From Hygrocybe punicea (Eukaryota; Basidiomycota; Agaricomycetes; Agaricales; Hygrophoraceae): a stretch of 64,000 nucleotides of DNA. Numbering within the stretch: position 1 is the stretch's first letter; each line of letters begins with the position of its first letter. The stretch covers positions 3,596,001-3,660,000 of the forward strand of contig OY744472.1 of NCBI GenBank assembly GCA_963556145.1, read 5' to 3'. The notes under the pieces are model-generated. The model saw nothing but the letters and a program-made list of their open reading frames with translations. It was not told the DNA's origin and did no database searches. Of the stretch, positions 20,490 to 33,220 are shown one piece after another. The position numbers and the translations under genes were made by a program.

Positions 20490-23400
20490 TAATAAATTAA
20501 AAGAACTCGTAATTTATGATGCAGCACCATCCGCAAAGATGGCGTAACTGCTCCCCATGAGATGACATCAGGACTCATACTCACAGCAATTAAATATTGT
20601 GGGCTCTCAACAGAGCAATGCGACTGTCTGATGAAGATCTGCAAATATGCCTTTCGAGATGAAGTGGGTGATGAATTTGTGCTCAGTGTAGTCAATAACA
20701 TCCCCTATTTACGAAGCAAATAGGTTTCTTCCTTTTTATCTATCCCTTGTGTTGGAACGCAAGTTAGTTGCTTGTTTCATGATCCACTTTTATTGTATGT
20801 ATTTTCTTGATCTATGACAAACAAGACCCATTTGCAAGCCTCAGTCCCTGCCAACGTATTTGACATGACCATGCTTACCTTCATTCCCTAGACAAGAGAA
20901 TGCTTGTGATAGACGAAATATCAGGAACACTGGACCATTCACCCATGTCAAAAACTAATTGAAATGTCAAAAAACCCAATCATCCCACGGCACCCTGACC
21001 TTTGACAATATGCACTTGATTTGCTTCGGAATCTCACACCTATCAGCCAAGTATGTTTACTCTGTTGTGTCTGGGCAACCCAGCGGTGGGGAGACAGTCC
21101 TGGTGATGCACAATACTGGTTTATTCTAACAGAATATGAGTCAACGTCGCTTTATCGCACACTTTGCCGTGAGGATGGTATTCCCGAAAGGTCCAAAGCA
21201 ATCAACAATCTTGATTGTTTGTTTCGCGAGCTGAACCCTGAGCCTCCATTTTCCATTCTTACTCAAGCTTGCCTTAGCTATCAAGTGCTTCGACCTGGTA
21301 TTTCGGACCGACTTGTCATCATTCTCTCAACTGCACGTCAGCAGGATATGGCTTGGAAATTTGGCCACAGGCAACAGATGCTCATGGATGGCACCTTTGT
21401 AGTTTGCTCTAGCTGCGTACTTGTCTTCTTTCTCATGGTCATTGATGATCAGAATGTTGGTATACCTGTGGCAACCATCATATTTACGCCAACAAGGACG
21501 CAAAATCAGGCCACACCTCATATGACGGCCCACTACTCTCAGAGCTCTTGAAACGATGGAAAGTCGCAATGGGAACCAACTCCAAGGGCGAAGAATTTGA
21601 TATTCGAGTTGGAAACACTGGCAACAATACCCGCGAACGATTTGGACTTCAACAGAATTGGGTCGACATCTTCTTGCTGCTCTGTATGTTCCATTCCTGG
21701 CAGGCATGGTGCAATGGTATGAATTGATGTCTTCGCTGTATACCGAAGGGTGATGCTCACCAAGCTGTTCGCTCATGTCTTGGCATGTTTCTCATGTGAC
21801 AGCTCAAGGAAATCACTGATTATGCTGAGGCTATTACCACATACAACCAAGAACTGGCCTATTTTCGTTCACTGGGGGCAGCAAGAAATACCATGGACAA
21901 GCAAAAGTCTCAGGGCGGTCTGGCCTTTCTTGCATATTTCAAGACATATCTGAATGTCTGAAGCTTTTGGATATCTTGGTCAAAGGCTGGTGTGGTTTAA
22001 GCTGCTTGCATCCTCAACATGCCTTTGAAGAATGTTCCACGCACAACGAATCACTTGGAGTCCTTCAATGGCCGCATCAAAAAAAAGTATTTTGCTTCTT
22101 ATCAGCATTCAGGATGATTACTGCACCTCGATGTTTGGGTCATGATTATGGTCACACAAGTTACCCCTGACATTTTCAATGAATATGATGAGCGACAGCG
22201 AAAGGCTGACTATTACAATCTTATGCGCTATGCAGCCCCGAGTCCAACTCATTCACCTTCACTTTCTCAAGATAAATCCAATATCTCCACCACCACGATT
22301 ATCCCCACCAGCACCTCGACTATCGTCACCGAACTTGATGAGGATGTTGAAAATTTGATGATCCAGTGTTACATTTTTCAACTCCGCAACTCCGATTCCA
22401 ACTCCGTTACCCACCATGATGATTCCACATTATCACACCTTCCTTTTTCGTTTCCTTTTACCTTTTGTCTTCTTTCGGACATCGTTGTTTCTTCTTGTCC
22501 TTGTTCTCTTTTCTTCTAGAACAATCCAGACTGACCATGGACACATCCCCACGTTACCTTGCTGTACCCGAATAGTCTCCTTGCCGACGGACATCATTGC
22601 TATTGTCTTGTCCCTCGCCCTGACATATTGTTGACTTCATCCCACGACAAACCGATTTACAATGGCTGTAATCTCGACACAGCTAATTACTGTAATCATC
22701 ATTGGCAGCATCACCATCACCTTCCTCATCGGTTTTTACCTTGTTATGATGTATCTTTGGCATCGGTACCGAAACCCTTCTGCCATCGATACTTCCGACT
22801 TCCACCTTGACAATATCTCACCACGTAATTGACAATTGCCATACCTGGATATATGGTTTCCACTTTCGTATTCCGTGCCTACCATTATCCTCCCTGATTA
22901 TCCAACGACATTCCTCACCTGCACGCATGCCCTGAACAATCCCCAATCACAAGACATTTCACTGTTCTCTCTAATCCGACCATCACCGAAGCACATTCTT
23001 TTGGACTTCGACCACAGACCATGCGACTTCCCAAACAGTGAACCAACCCCTATCACATATTGTTCACATGACATCGCTTCATTGCAGTACCCGACATCTT
23101 ATTCCCACAGCTTGTCACTCGTGCCATGACTCGAAACCTGGACCCACATTCATTTAACCTTTTCCATCTATAACCTTGATATCTCCCACACTCGTTTACA
23201 CAACAATACCCTTTCTTGGATGAATACCGACATCAGGTGGACCGCATTGTTCCACAGACAGGACAAGACATTGCTCCTCGATATGTCATCGACACAGACA
23301 TCATCATCCGGTACAGCTTATGCTGTTCACATGTCTGACCTCGACTATCCCACCATCCTAGTTGGTTTTCCCTCCATACATTCCTTTGTTTTTCTTTATA

Positions 23401-24519
23401 CCAACCTTGTCACTATGTCCCTGCTACCTCAAGACACTCTCATCACCAATCCTACACTGGACGATACCCATCTTCGACCCGACCGTGCAATGCACTTGCC
23501 AGACTGCGCACTTGCCTGTTACAGCAAGTGTAGACCCCGAATAGGCAATTCTGCACATCACATGATCCGATGACAAATCATCCGAGTCATCCAGACCCCC
23601 TCTATTCCTCAATGACACCCGGGCCTCCAGTTGGATCGTGAGAACATCGACATGAGGACGCCTCATGTCCGCCTCATGGTGAAAACATGGTGTAGTTGGA
23701 CATGTTGTAGCTTCATGGTTGGATTCCCATTTACCTCCCCTCAAGTCCATTCACTATATCTACTGTTCTTGTTGTTGGTTCGGACTTTTTCTTCTTTCTT
23801 TTCCTTACGTTTAGTCTGGTTCTTGGGGCAGACCCCCTTGTTTTGGGTAACCCCCACGGCTCGCAATGACTTTAGACCACGAACCCCCCCTCTTGTAGCA
23901 GTGTTATCTAACAATGAAACCACTGTTCTCCCCTCTGGAAACTGCCCCCCTGTTAAGTTGATTGTTGCCGGAGCCGGCTGCAGAAGCGATCTGTAACATC
24001 CAGTAATTGTAAGACGATGGAGCAGATGAATTAGAAAGCGACAGCGATCTGTCAGACATGTTTGTGTGCAGTGGTGCTGAGGATTTTGAACATGAAGGGA
24101 TGGGTATGCTATTGACAATCAATCCAGCAGGTGAAGGCAGCAGTTTTTCATCAGGTTCAGCTGACAGCAGCTTTCAGCAAACCCCCAAAAACATCGACAT
24201 GGCACTTGATGAAAGTGTCATTATCCACGACTTACCATTCACATTTCCATGCCATCTGCAATCATCCCAATCACCCGAGTGTGACATATTGGATGTAGAT
24301 CTCCTGTCGTTTGAAATATTGAACATCACTGTCACCGATTCTAATGCCGAGGCCGTAGCCTACCAAGAGGTTGTACTTGCAGAAGATCACTTGGCGGAGC
24401 AGCTTCACAATCTGCTCTCTGTTTCCACTGACCTGAACATTCATACCATCATCAAACCTCACTTGAGCCCACGCATTCAGTCTCAACTTTTGACAACTCT
24501 ACTATCCAACGGTGGCTAG
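20490..24519 (+). pseudogene. MULE-type transposase gene, degenerate, split by a solo LTR
   Basis: Family-like segments run in order on the plus strand: IPERSKAINNLDCLFREL, LSYQVLRPG, FGHRQQMLMDGTFVVCSSCV and VFFLMVIDDQNVGIPVA (21180-21470), RFGLQQNWVDIFLLLCMF (21640-21690), LAFLAYFKTYLNV, VPRTTNHLESFNGRIKKKYF (22034-22093) and VMIMVTQVTPDIFNEYDERQR (22139-22200). The DGTF segment carries an expected catalytic Asp. Several frameshifts and stops lie between. An LTR (22367-23998) interrupts the Asp/Glu-rich tail, which resumes at 24004 (DDGADELESDSDLSDMF) and ends at 24519. 20500-20720 may be the N-terminus. Not functional as it stands. Confidence 0.75.
22367..23998. mobile_element. Solo LTR, copy 2, 1,632 bp
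   Basis: Begins TGTTACAT and ends CTGTAACA, between perfect 5-bp duplications TCCAG (22362-22366 and 23999-24003). It is collinear with the LTR at 7921-10351 but lacks the nested MITE, having the single empty site CCCCAATC. No internal retrotransposon sequence adjoins it. It lies within the MULE transposase reading frame. Confidence 0.92.
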
Positions 24520-24539
24520 CATTCCACAGATTCAAGTAC

Positions 24540-25600
24540 TTACCACGATTGCGAAGGCCTCACCGCACAAAAGAAGGAACACCGTAAAGAATCACACAGA
24601 ATGAGATAGAGAGGGGTAGTGACTAGCAAAAACCTGTCTGTATTACTATTGCCATTTACATCTTTGTCTTCATCACCTCCAACATCGGGTTGGTGGGCTT
24701 GGGTGATGCACGGCACACAATGGGTTTGGGTAGTGCGCATTAGTTTGGCAGTGAACAGCATGTACAATACCTACGTTGGTGGTGAATTTTATGTGCGTGC
24801 AATGCACTTGTGTTGCACAGTTGGCTTTGGCAGTGCACAGTGGGCTGTGGCAGTGAACGATGCATGGGCATTGATGTTGCATGGTGGGCTTTGAGGGCGG
24901 GCTTTGACGATGGGCTTTTGCAGTGAATGGTGAGCGGGGACGGTGAGCAGTCGTGGTGTCGGTGCTGGGTGGTGAGCGGGGATGGGGGGCAGTGGGCAGT
25001 GGGCTGGTTGCAAGATGGGTGGGTTTGAGTTCGTTGTCACCGTATTGGCTGAACGCCAGGATTCAGACCTGCACAAGATAAATATACCTTCAAGAAGCAA
25101 TAGTGCAGGAGTTTGCTCACTGTACTTCCATTTCCACTCAGTGAAGGTCAACCAGTTCTCGTCACAGAGTTGGAAAATATGGTGTTGGTGAGCGGTGGGC
25201 GGTGAACGGTGGGCGTTTGGTGGTGGGTGGTCGTGGTGCAGCACTGGGTGGTGAGTGGGGATGGTGAGCGGTGGGCGGTGGGCGGTCGTGGTGTCACTGG
25301 TGGTGAGTAGGGACGGTGAGTGGTGACTGTTGAATATGGTGTTGGTGAGTGGGGACAGTGAGCGGCTAGTACTGTGTACTGTGTTAATTGACGGTGGGCT
25401 TTGATGGTGGGGCTTTGATGGTGGGCTTTGAATGGATTGGGCAGTGAGCATGTGTTTGTTCCTGTTTTGCACGTGACCTTTCCCCAGTGTCAGTTGAAAG
25501 TCCAATTCCCTTATAGGGACTCATAACACATTTCTTGATCAACAAACCATCTTCAAAATTATTAATATGCTTATGGATTCTTTTTAGCATACGTCAAATT
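24540..25600. repeat. GT-rich low-complexity/minisatellite region
   Basis: 24690-25450 is dominated by irregular tandem words such as GGTGAGCGGTGGGCGGT, GGGCTTTGA and GCAGTGAACGATGG. The minus strand appears open but encodes only His/Pro/Thr-rich low complexity. No gene is called. Confidence 0.6.
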
Positions 25601-26316
25601 TACAAATCCCTTCATGTTTGCAGTGTGTTGGCTTGATGTAGGCCAAAGTGTACCCAAGAGAAATGGCTATCACCATCTTTGCTATACACTTGAACTCTTG
25701 GGGTGTTCCAAATCTCTTGACACAGTGCCTGAGGATATTTACACGCCACACCGATCGAACTCGGCCCATATCACAAGGAGATGGGGTGGTGGCGTGAAGC
25801 CTGCCTACAGGCAATCTGAAGAATTTGCACCCTTGATTTGCACCCTGAAAGTCTCTGACTCGGAAATGAAGTGTCATAACATGGATCGATCCGGCGTTAC
25901 ATTCAAATGGGTTGAAGTGAGGTCGAGGCATCGAATGAATCTTTCCAGCGCTCACCTGCGACTGTTAGGCCCACATGATGAACGACCCAGTGTGCAATGG
26001 ATTTCGGGTTGTCTGTTGATAGGACTTTGCGCGATCAAACGTACCTTTAAGGCGTTCGTCCAATAAAGGAAACCTTAAAAGGCCAGAACGCGATCGTGGT
26101 TGACCGAAGGATCCTGGATCCAGCCCACACCGGCACCTGTTGTCCCAGTCGATAGGACTTACGCGGCGCCACGACTTCTGAGTTTCAATTCCACGTCCTT
26201 ATTTTCCAGCCCACCGCACAAAGACTTTCACCTACGGGCCCGTCTTATCACTGGCATTGAGTAGCGTCTTCACCAGGTCGTCCTTTTAGCTCATTTTTGA
26301 CAAATTTTGCAGGACA
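25600..26316. other. Region without a supported gene
   Basis: Overlapping frames are open on both strands (25614-26066 plus, 25584-25955 minus), but neither shows recognisable motifs or a clear start context. It probably includes the promoter of the secreted-protein gene. Confidence 0.4.
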
Positions 26317-26611
26317 ATGAAGCTTCTCAATGTAATCTTCTTTTTGATGATCTCCGCATCGGCCAATGCGTTGTGGTGCAAATGCTACACGTCCTCGCAC
26401 AACGAAGACCTTGCGATAACAATGCAATGCTGCGGACAAATGGGCCTCTCTATCGCCAGTACCATTTTCAAGCGAGATCACTGTGATGTTGGTGGGAGGA
26501 TAACGGAATATCAGAACTGCTGCGCAAAGTGCGGGGGCTATGGAAGATGCGAGTGAGTTTATTCATTTCTGACTATTGGCGATTGTTCATACTTGTCGTC
26601 TGTCTAGTTGA
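26317..26611 (+). CDS. Small secreted cysteine-rich protein, 79 aa
   Basis: The start MKLLNVIFFLMISASANA is a classic signal peptide with cleavage expected after ANA. The mature part of about 61 residues has nine cysteines (WCKC, QCCG, HC, NCCAKC, GRC). An intron of 55 nt (26553-26607, GTGAGT to CTAG) lies one codon before the end, so the spliced and unspliced products differ only in the last residue (Asp or Glu). Size and composition fit fungal small secreted proteins, which in mycorrhizal and parasitic fungi include effectors; that role is not shown here. It stands alone among transposon remnants. Confidence 0.75.
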
Positions 26612-27160
26612 TGAAGATGTTATTCCGAAGACCATCCTACTCTCATCCCTCACCATGCCATCTTGTAAATTTACCTCTCAGATATGAACCTCGTTACCCA
26701 GGTGATCTTTCTACCGCATGGAGGTAAACTGTGAGTGTGATAAGACAGAATGACAGCTCGATACTGTCCGTTGCTTGTTGGTACAACATGCTTCTCAGAA
26801 ATACCACCGCCATGCCTGCATCTGCTGAGGCCACATCGTCAATAGTAAATAAATAAATAAATTGAAATAAATTGAGCAGCATCAGTATCTCATGTTCTTG
26901 CTGCACTCCCAGGCAAACTGACATGGCACTCCATTAGTACAGGAGCTGCTCACCATCATCCTATTGCTGTGCATCCTCCTATTCTTGTTCTTTAGTTTAA
27001 TGCATGCTATATGTAATTTTCTTAATCACGGCAGCTGCAAGGGGGACAGGGGCCCACCCATAAGACTTGTACTAGAGGGCCATTGCTGCATGGCATATCC
27101 TCATCCTCTCCAATCAAATGAACAGTACATTCATATTGGAATATATGGTAGTGCAGTGGT
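26612..27160. other. Intergenic region, nothing supported
   Basis: No gene or repeat recognised. It lies downstream of the copia LTR on that element's strand. Confidence 0.4.
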
Positions 27161-27374
27161 TGTTGACTGCTAAGATATTTATGTGGAATTGAATTATATT
27201 TACCTCTCTCTGAGAGGGCTTTTATACTACTAGCTAAATCTACTAGAAGTTTCTTGTGGTGAGTAGAATAACTGCACTTCAGCATTATTCATCAGACAGG
27301 TGTGTTTGAGTTCTGGTGTCATGTGATATGGATTACTAATCCTTTCCATGACTATTCGGCCACTATTCCCAACA
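27161..27374 (-). mobile_element. 3' LTR of a Ty1/copia element, minus strand
   Basis: On the minus strand a purine tract (AAGGGGGAG, 27383-27375) is followed at once by TGTTGGGAATAG, an LTR start; an end ...AGTCAACA at 27161 gives 214 bp. Tract, TG start and the stop codon of pol 20 bp before it agree. The right boundary is a best guess, since no 5' LTR is present for comparison. Confidence 0.65.
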
Positions 27375-27401
27375 CTCCCCCTTGGTCGAATACTCTTTGA
27401 C

Positions 27402-28500
27402 TCATTCTGGGTCACAGTAAACATTGTCCATGTATTCTGTTACATGTTCCGCTCTTTCTGGTTCCTCTCTGGTCAATAGACCAAGTTCGGCTGTGAACTT
27501 TGCATGAAGTGGGCGAGGTAACCCTTTCGTAAATATGTCTGCTAGATTTTCTTTGGAAGGAATATCCATGACTTTGAGGATACCAGATGTGACTGTAGAT
27601 TGATATCTATATATGTTTTGTCTGCACGTGGAATTCCGGGTTGTGCAATATAGCAATTGCGGTCTGATTATCAGATCATAAAATCAATGTTTCGTCTGAC
27701 CATAGGTCTAATTCCTTCAATAAATTTCTATGCCAGATCAACTGCTTCGTGGCATGAGTAGTGGTGACATATTCTGCTTCAGCCATTGACAATGCAATTT
27801 CTTCGAGCTCCAAGCTATGGCTCCCCCTGCAATCGTGAACACATATCCGTTAATGGATTTCCAGTGCGGGTTGGATCCCCAATCAGCATCAATGTAATGA
27901 ATGGTTTCCATCGTAATCCATTGGTTCTTTCCGCCATACATTAGTTTGTAATCCATTGTTCCCTTTAGGTAGCAGAATATCCTTTTAAGTGCTGTCCAGT
28001 GTTCTGGACTTGGGTTCCATACAAATTGTGCAACGGTTACAGTTATATAAGCATGCAGATATGATTTCCTGCAGATGTTCAGCTGTCAATTTGGTGTCAA
28101 ATACTAGCCAGTATATATATGGTGGATATTGCTGACATGCACCCTTGAAGTTGTAATAGTTGTCCATCATGTACAAAGCAGTGGTGAGATGTATATTGCA
28201 TGGCACATTTCTGTCCATTTCATGGATTATATCTTCCTCACACTGATCATATCCATATTGGCTTTTGATGTGCATGTGATGTTAGCTTTCAGGATCCGAT
28301 TTGTTTTTGTTTTTGTATTGCATTCTTGAATATTGAAGTTTGCGTCATCTTGCATAATATGGATCCTTTCCATTTCTTTCAAATGCACCATATAATGTTG
28401 GTTGTCAGCTGCCTGGTTTTGATATGGTATAGTCAAGCATGTACTGCAGCTTTTCCGCATTAATTCTGCATCACAGGATATGTATGCACAGCATTGGAAT
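27402..28500 (-). pseudogene. Ty1/copia polyprotein 3' remnant (RT tail and RNase H)
   Basis: Minus-strand pieces keep copia hallmarks: HYIDADWGSNPHWKS and GYVFTIAGGAIAWSSKK (27905-27800, the RNase H core) and MDIPSKENLADIFTKGL (27570-27520), the conserved Pol C-terminus. Further upstream, 28460-27985 holds probable reverse-transcriptase tail sequence with shifts and stops. Integrase, protease and gag are absent. The stop is about 20 bp from the polypurine tract and LTR. Confidence 0.8.
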
Positions 28501-28838
28501 TAACCCCTATCCAATATCTGTTAGTATACCCCATGTTTCTTAATTTGGCATTATGCATTTTTGTTTCATGAATACCCCTTTTTGTTTAGTCTCCATTCCT
28601 AACTTTAATTGAGTTTGTCAATAATTCATGAAACCTACCAGTATAAATTTGTGGCAAATATCATGTGGACAGTCATTGATTTTTCATGCATACCTTTGCA
28701 CTTTGCATGGAGTACATGCTCCAAGAAGCCTCATTTGGTATATGAGCATGTGCCAATGGTGGATCCTCTGATGTTATTGTTGAAATTTTGGATTCACCAA
28801 TTCATCTTAAATCTTATTGTTTTTGAGTGATTTAAAGC

Positions 28839-30920
28839 ATGAGTGGAGATGACATCCACTATTCCATCAACATTTACCGCTCTCCAATGCTGCCCAAGAA
28901 GTCCACTGTCATCATGAAAACAAACTCGAAGGCCAAACCAAAGGCCACCACGTATGTCTCCTTATTTTACTCAGTATTACTGAAGTCTCTATTGGATGTA
29001 CTAAAGACAGCCTTCTGCAACAATCGAGAAGCAGAAGAAGGTCATCAAGACTTGGGCTGATGATGATATGTATGTGTCATCGTTTTAATCATTATCTATT
29101 TTTGACCAATTGACAGTGTGGCTTTGTCTGATGTGAATGATGATGCCATCAGTATTCCAAGCACAGGCAGTGTAATGGCACTGTCAATGCCCACAAGGTA
29201 TCTATAATCACACATCATTGTTATCCAACATCAGTTAACAAATATTGATATCCTAGGCATGTCAAGCTCCGCAACATTAAAGCCATGTTAGTGTTTCAAT
29301 ATCAAACATATCTAACATGATACCAATGTGTTACAGTAGGAAGAAACATCAAATGTCATCTCCCAATGTTACAGACAATGACAACAATGTGTAAATATTT
29401 TTCATAGGTTTTGTTTCATCATTGACAGGTTATTCGTAGTAAAACACCTTCTCCCTCCAAGAAATTGAAAGCTGCATCTAATCAATCACAAGATGGTGAG
29501 GAAAAGGAGGAAGAGGAAGAGGATCACGGTTCCAAGTGAGTTGTTCAGTTATCATAGACACATCCATTTATTCAAACAAATCATTTGACTGTTTAGGCAT
29601 CATCGCAAAGTAGCCTTAATGAAGAATCCTGATAAGCCATTTTCATGTGTATTTTACATGTGGATATGAATATTCCCATTCATTAATAGTGACAGTGTTT
29701 CTAATACTCCATCCAAGAAGTCCAAGTCCACAAAGGCCATCATGCTTGATGATACCGACAATGATAAAGCCTCCAGTGGTGATGATGGAGATCTGTCCTA
29801 TGTGCTGACACAGATTACCAGGTGCATTGCATGTCATTACACTGTTCTGTCTGATGTAGATTGCCTGATTCTAGCTTACCATCTCTGAACGTTGATGAGT
29901 CTGATATTGGCACTAGGGATCCTCACAGACACATACCAAGACTGCGTCAACATCAAGTATGCAATCGCAGTCATACATTTGTCCTTTACTCATAAACATT
30001 CAGGGCAGCAGCAATGGTATCCTGGTCCAGTGCAATTGGGAATGGCAACCCACAGTTCAGTGATATCATCACTGACATCTATAAGATAAACAGAAAGTAC
30101 GTTATTTCAACAGTCACTTGAGGTCAATTTGGTCAATTCATTTGATATAATATAGGTTATTATTTTTTGCCATCACCTTTGCTAGATCGGGGAGGTACTC
30201 CAATCTCTCTCGTGATAACCCTGCCCATATCTCCACTGGTGCATTTGGTTGCAACTTTTTTCATGCAGTCGGGGTGGAATGCCGATGATCTTTACATTGG
30301 TCATCATAGTGGAGTCCTGCTTTCTTGATGAGCCCAAGATTGGTGGCAATACAAAGCCAGTCAAGGTTATATAGGGTGCACTACTTCAAGGAGAATGGGA
30401 GTGATATGTCAGTGCTATTGGAATGGTGATTCGCGAGTCCGAATTTCAGGCCCAACTGTATAAGGACTATGTGTCCTTCTCAACAACCACAGCAAGTGGA
30501 ATGGATACATCTCCTAGTATGTGCATCAATCATTTTCTAGTTGTACTTTTTAATCGATTTTCATAGAGGCATCGACATCCAAAAATTTACAACTTAGTCC
30601 TTTCAATTGTTGACCCACTCCATCTTATCATAAGGCCACTCTATCATTTTATGATATTGGTAAGCATCCGATCGTCTAATATAAATTGATATCTTAAGTA
30701 TGCATCGTCAGTGCCCATCTATGATTCATGCAAAGTCAAAGCGGACTTCACATCCACTCTCATATCACTCCAGCAACTACCCATCTTCTCGCACAATATC
30801 CCTGCAGGATCCTGTGTCGTTGTTGGACATACGATCAATACATTCAAGCATGTAGATGACATGATGAAGAGCAATTCACTCAATGTGCAATGGGTCATGG
30901 TCTTGGGAGTGCTGAAATGA
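28839..30920 (+). pseudogene. Multi-exon gene of a repeated fungal family, function unknown, partly decayed
   Basis: Begins MSGDDIHYSINIYRS and runs through a Lys/Ser/Asp-rich region (SPSKKLKAASN, KEEEEEDHGS, TPSKKSKSTKAIM). At least nine well-formed GT...AG introns of about 40-100 nt are visible, for example donors at 28951, 29071 and 29202. The C-terminal part (30709-30920) has VPIYDSCKVKADFTSTL, IPAGSCVVVGHTINTF and NVQWVMVLGV, a segment I recall from multicopy mushroom genes without known function. In 30180-30420 the reading is broken by stops, so the gene is probably inactive. Its neighbourhood suggests a transposon-associated gene. Confidence 0.5.
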
Positions 30921-31123
30921 TTTCTCCACATATCATCATTTATATTTGTGAACTGATTCATTGAGTGTACAAATGATATTACAAATATGAGTATGGACTT
31001 TTGATGTCAACCAACCATTTATAAAAAAAGTGTCTGCCAAAGAGCCAATGGGTACTTGAACTGATTTCAGACCTGACTTCATGTTGGACCAGAGGCTGCA
31101 TGTGTGATAACGTTCCACCTCGT

Positions 31124-32240
31124 TCACGAAATATGACAGTGTCCATTTTGAAATCCACAATGAGCAATATGTCCATATGGCAGAAGAGACTCATTGATGG
31201 ACTCTATCGCATAAAGCCCTTTGTAGGTCTTTTGGACAAAATTGAAGAACTCGCCTCTGCCTTGCTCTCGAATAGAAATAGCAACCCTGTCTGGATTGCA
31301 CGTGACCATCTTCAATAAGTTTCCCTGCATTTGAAATATTCTGAGAAAGTTAAGATGATCATGCATATGATATGACACATGGAAATGAAGGCCATTCACC
31401 TTAATTCGTCCAAGGTATAGAACCTTGAGACGATATCCCACTTCCAAGACTTGCTTTCCTTGTTGTACAGTGTGTGCACCATATAAATGACCTTTCCACC
31501 AACTCGAAACACATGTCATTCACCCATCTTACTCAGTGGTTCGATGTACATTTGTCCAAACCAATGCGAACCTGGAACTTCACAGTTATTACACATATAT
31601 TCCCAATTTTGCTCGGTGTCACCAGGTAATAGGACATGATGACCAGTGTCACTGTGCATCCATTTCAAGACAATATTTGGTAGGAATTGGTCGCCATCGT
31701 TTAACAACTTTGCTTGGAGGCGTATCATATGCATTACATTTAAAGCAACATGAAGTAGATTTTGATTTTGTATCCATTTTGAATGGGCCGTGTTCATCTG
31801 CTTCGGAGGTGGCCAGATGTGTACCATTTGACAGAGTTTGTCCATACCAGTCATGAAAATCAACACATTTTCCAGTGTCAATCCATATTGGTTACCGCTA
31901 TCAAGATATCAGTATAATGCAGTGAAAGCAGAGCAATATTAATTAAAGCGATGCCAAACTTACATGTATGACATTTCCAAATCCACACCACCAAATACAC
32001 AATCTGCTGATGCCAACTTTTGCCACATATCGCCTTTGTCTTGATAGTGAAGTATTGTGTGAAGGAACTCGGGCCAAAACATGTATTTGAAATTGAAGTG
32101 CCAGTTTCCATCCTCATGATGTAGTCACATACTGATATAAACCTGTTTGTTGTAAAATGCCTTTCAGTGTCAACCATCCACAAAATTAAACAATATACAT
32201 TACCCATTCTTGAATACATGCTGAATAGCGACTCTTATAT
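31124..32240 (-). pseudogene. Minus-strand multi-exon coding remnant, family unknown
   Basis: Three successive minus-strand segments read as protein: HFNFKYMFWPEFLHTILHYQ (about 32110-32050), then after an intron (31976-31910) LTLENVLIFMTGMDKLCQM, LLNDGDQFLPNIVLKWMH and LPGDTEQNWEYMCNNCEVPG (31890-31530), and in another frame VEYRLKVLYLGRI-like sequence to MVTCNPDRVAISIREQGRG (31519-31124). Residue patterns (NDGDQ, LPGDT, CNNC) look conserved. I do not recognise a named domain; retrotransposon or transposon origin is likely from context. Confidence 0.45.
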
Positions 32241-32259
32241 GATTTGATGATATGGACAT

Positions 32260-33220
32260 AACCATCAAGATGTGAAATGGTATTGATTCGATTTCGGAAA
32301 TGGTCGTGGTGATGAAGGCAAGATCATTATTATAATGGCTGCAGCTTTGCTTGTGATACATGTGGTCAGGTTGAGGATAAAGAGAATTTTGAAAATACCG
32401 CCTTCAGTATTGCTTAATGCGGTTATACGGCCTTCATTGCTGCTTAATGTGGTTGGCGGTTCCATCTCACAGTCAGATGGCGATTCCATCTCTGAGTTGG
32501 ATGATGACATTTGTGATGGGAGGAGATCAAGTTCAGCTGCCATCGCATTGCAGACACCCTGCCGATTTTCATGCATGTCACGACCAAGACATACCAATGA
32601 TACGCTAATCGAGGTGCTGTGCACTAACAACAACACTCTTTGACTGGTTAGATTGCGAGTAAGTGAAGTGGAATAACTTCTATGAGTCTCATGATGATCG
32701 CGATCGATAGTGCAATTTTGGCAATTAAAGTCACGGCGACTAAAGAAGATCGACGTAAAGAACTACAGTCGGGGATGGTTGAATGTGAGGAAAGTAAAGT
32801 CATATTGGAGTTCAAAAGGTATAACTGAGTGAGGAGACAGGAACGATGCGCTCTAGTTCACTGTTTCTACGTGTAATCTAACAGCTATTTTATACGAGGA
32901 TGGTTGGAGATTGGAGATGAAGTGAGAAAGTCGTGTGAAGAAAGAAACCTAGTCTAATAGGGGTCGAAAGAAAGGATTGAGTATCAAAGTGTATCTAAGA
33001 TGAAACGGGGTATTACTGTTATGAAAGGCGAACTATTATGCAAGGGTCCGGGGCTCGATCCGATTCGGGGGTTTCTCTATCTTGTTCCGCGATGTCGTCA
33101 GAGATGATCGCGATATGATCGAGAAGTCGTACTAGTTGTCGCGAGCCATCGCGAAGTTGCAAGATGTTGGACTTGTTTTCGAAGGATAGTATAGATCTGT
33201 CCGATTCATCGATTCAGTGG
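32260..33220. other. Region with weak open frames only
   Basis: Both strands are open across 32265-32640 with Ser/Asp-rich sequence, so no strand can be preferred. 32640-33220 shows nothing I can support. Confidence 0.35.

Noticed and set aside
24789..25505. Minus-strand His/Pro/Thr-rich frame
   Set aside because: Lies on the GT-rich minisatellite and has low-complexity content only.
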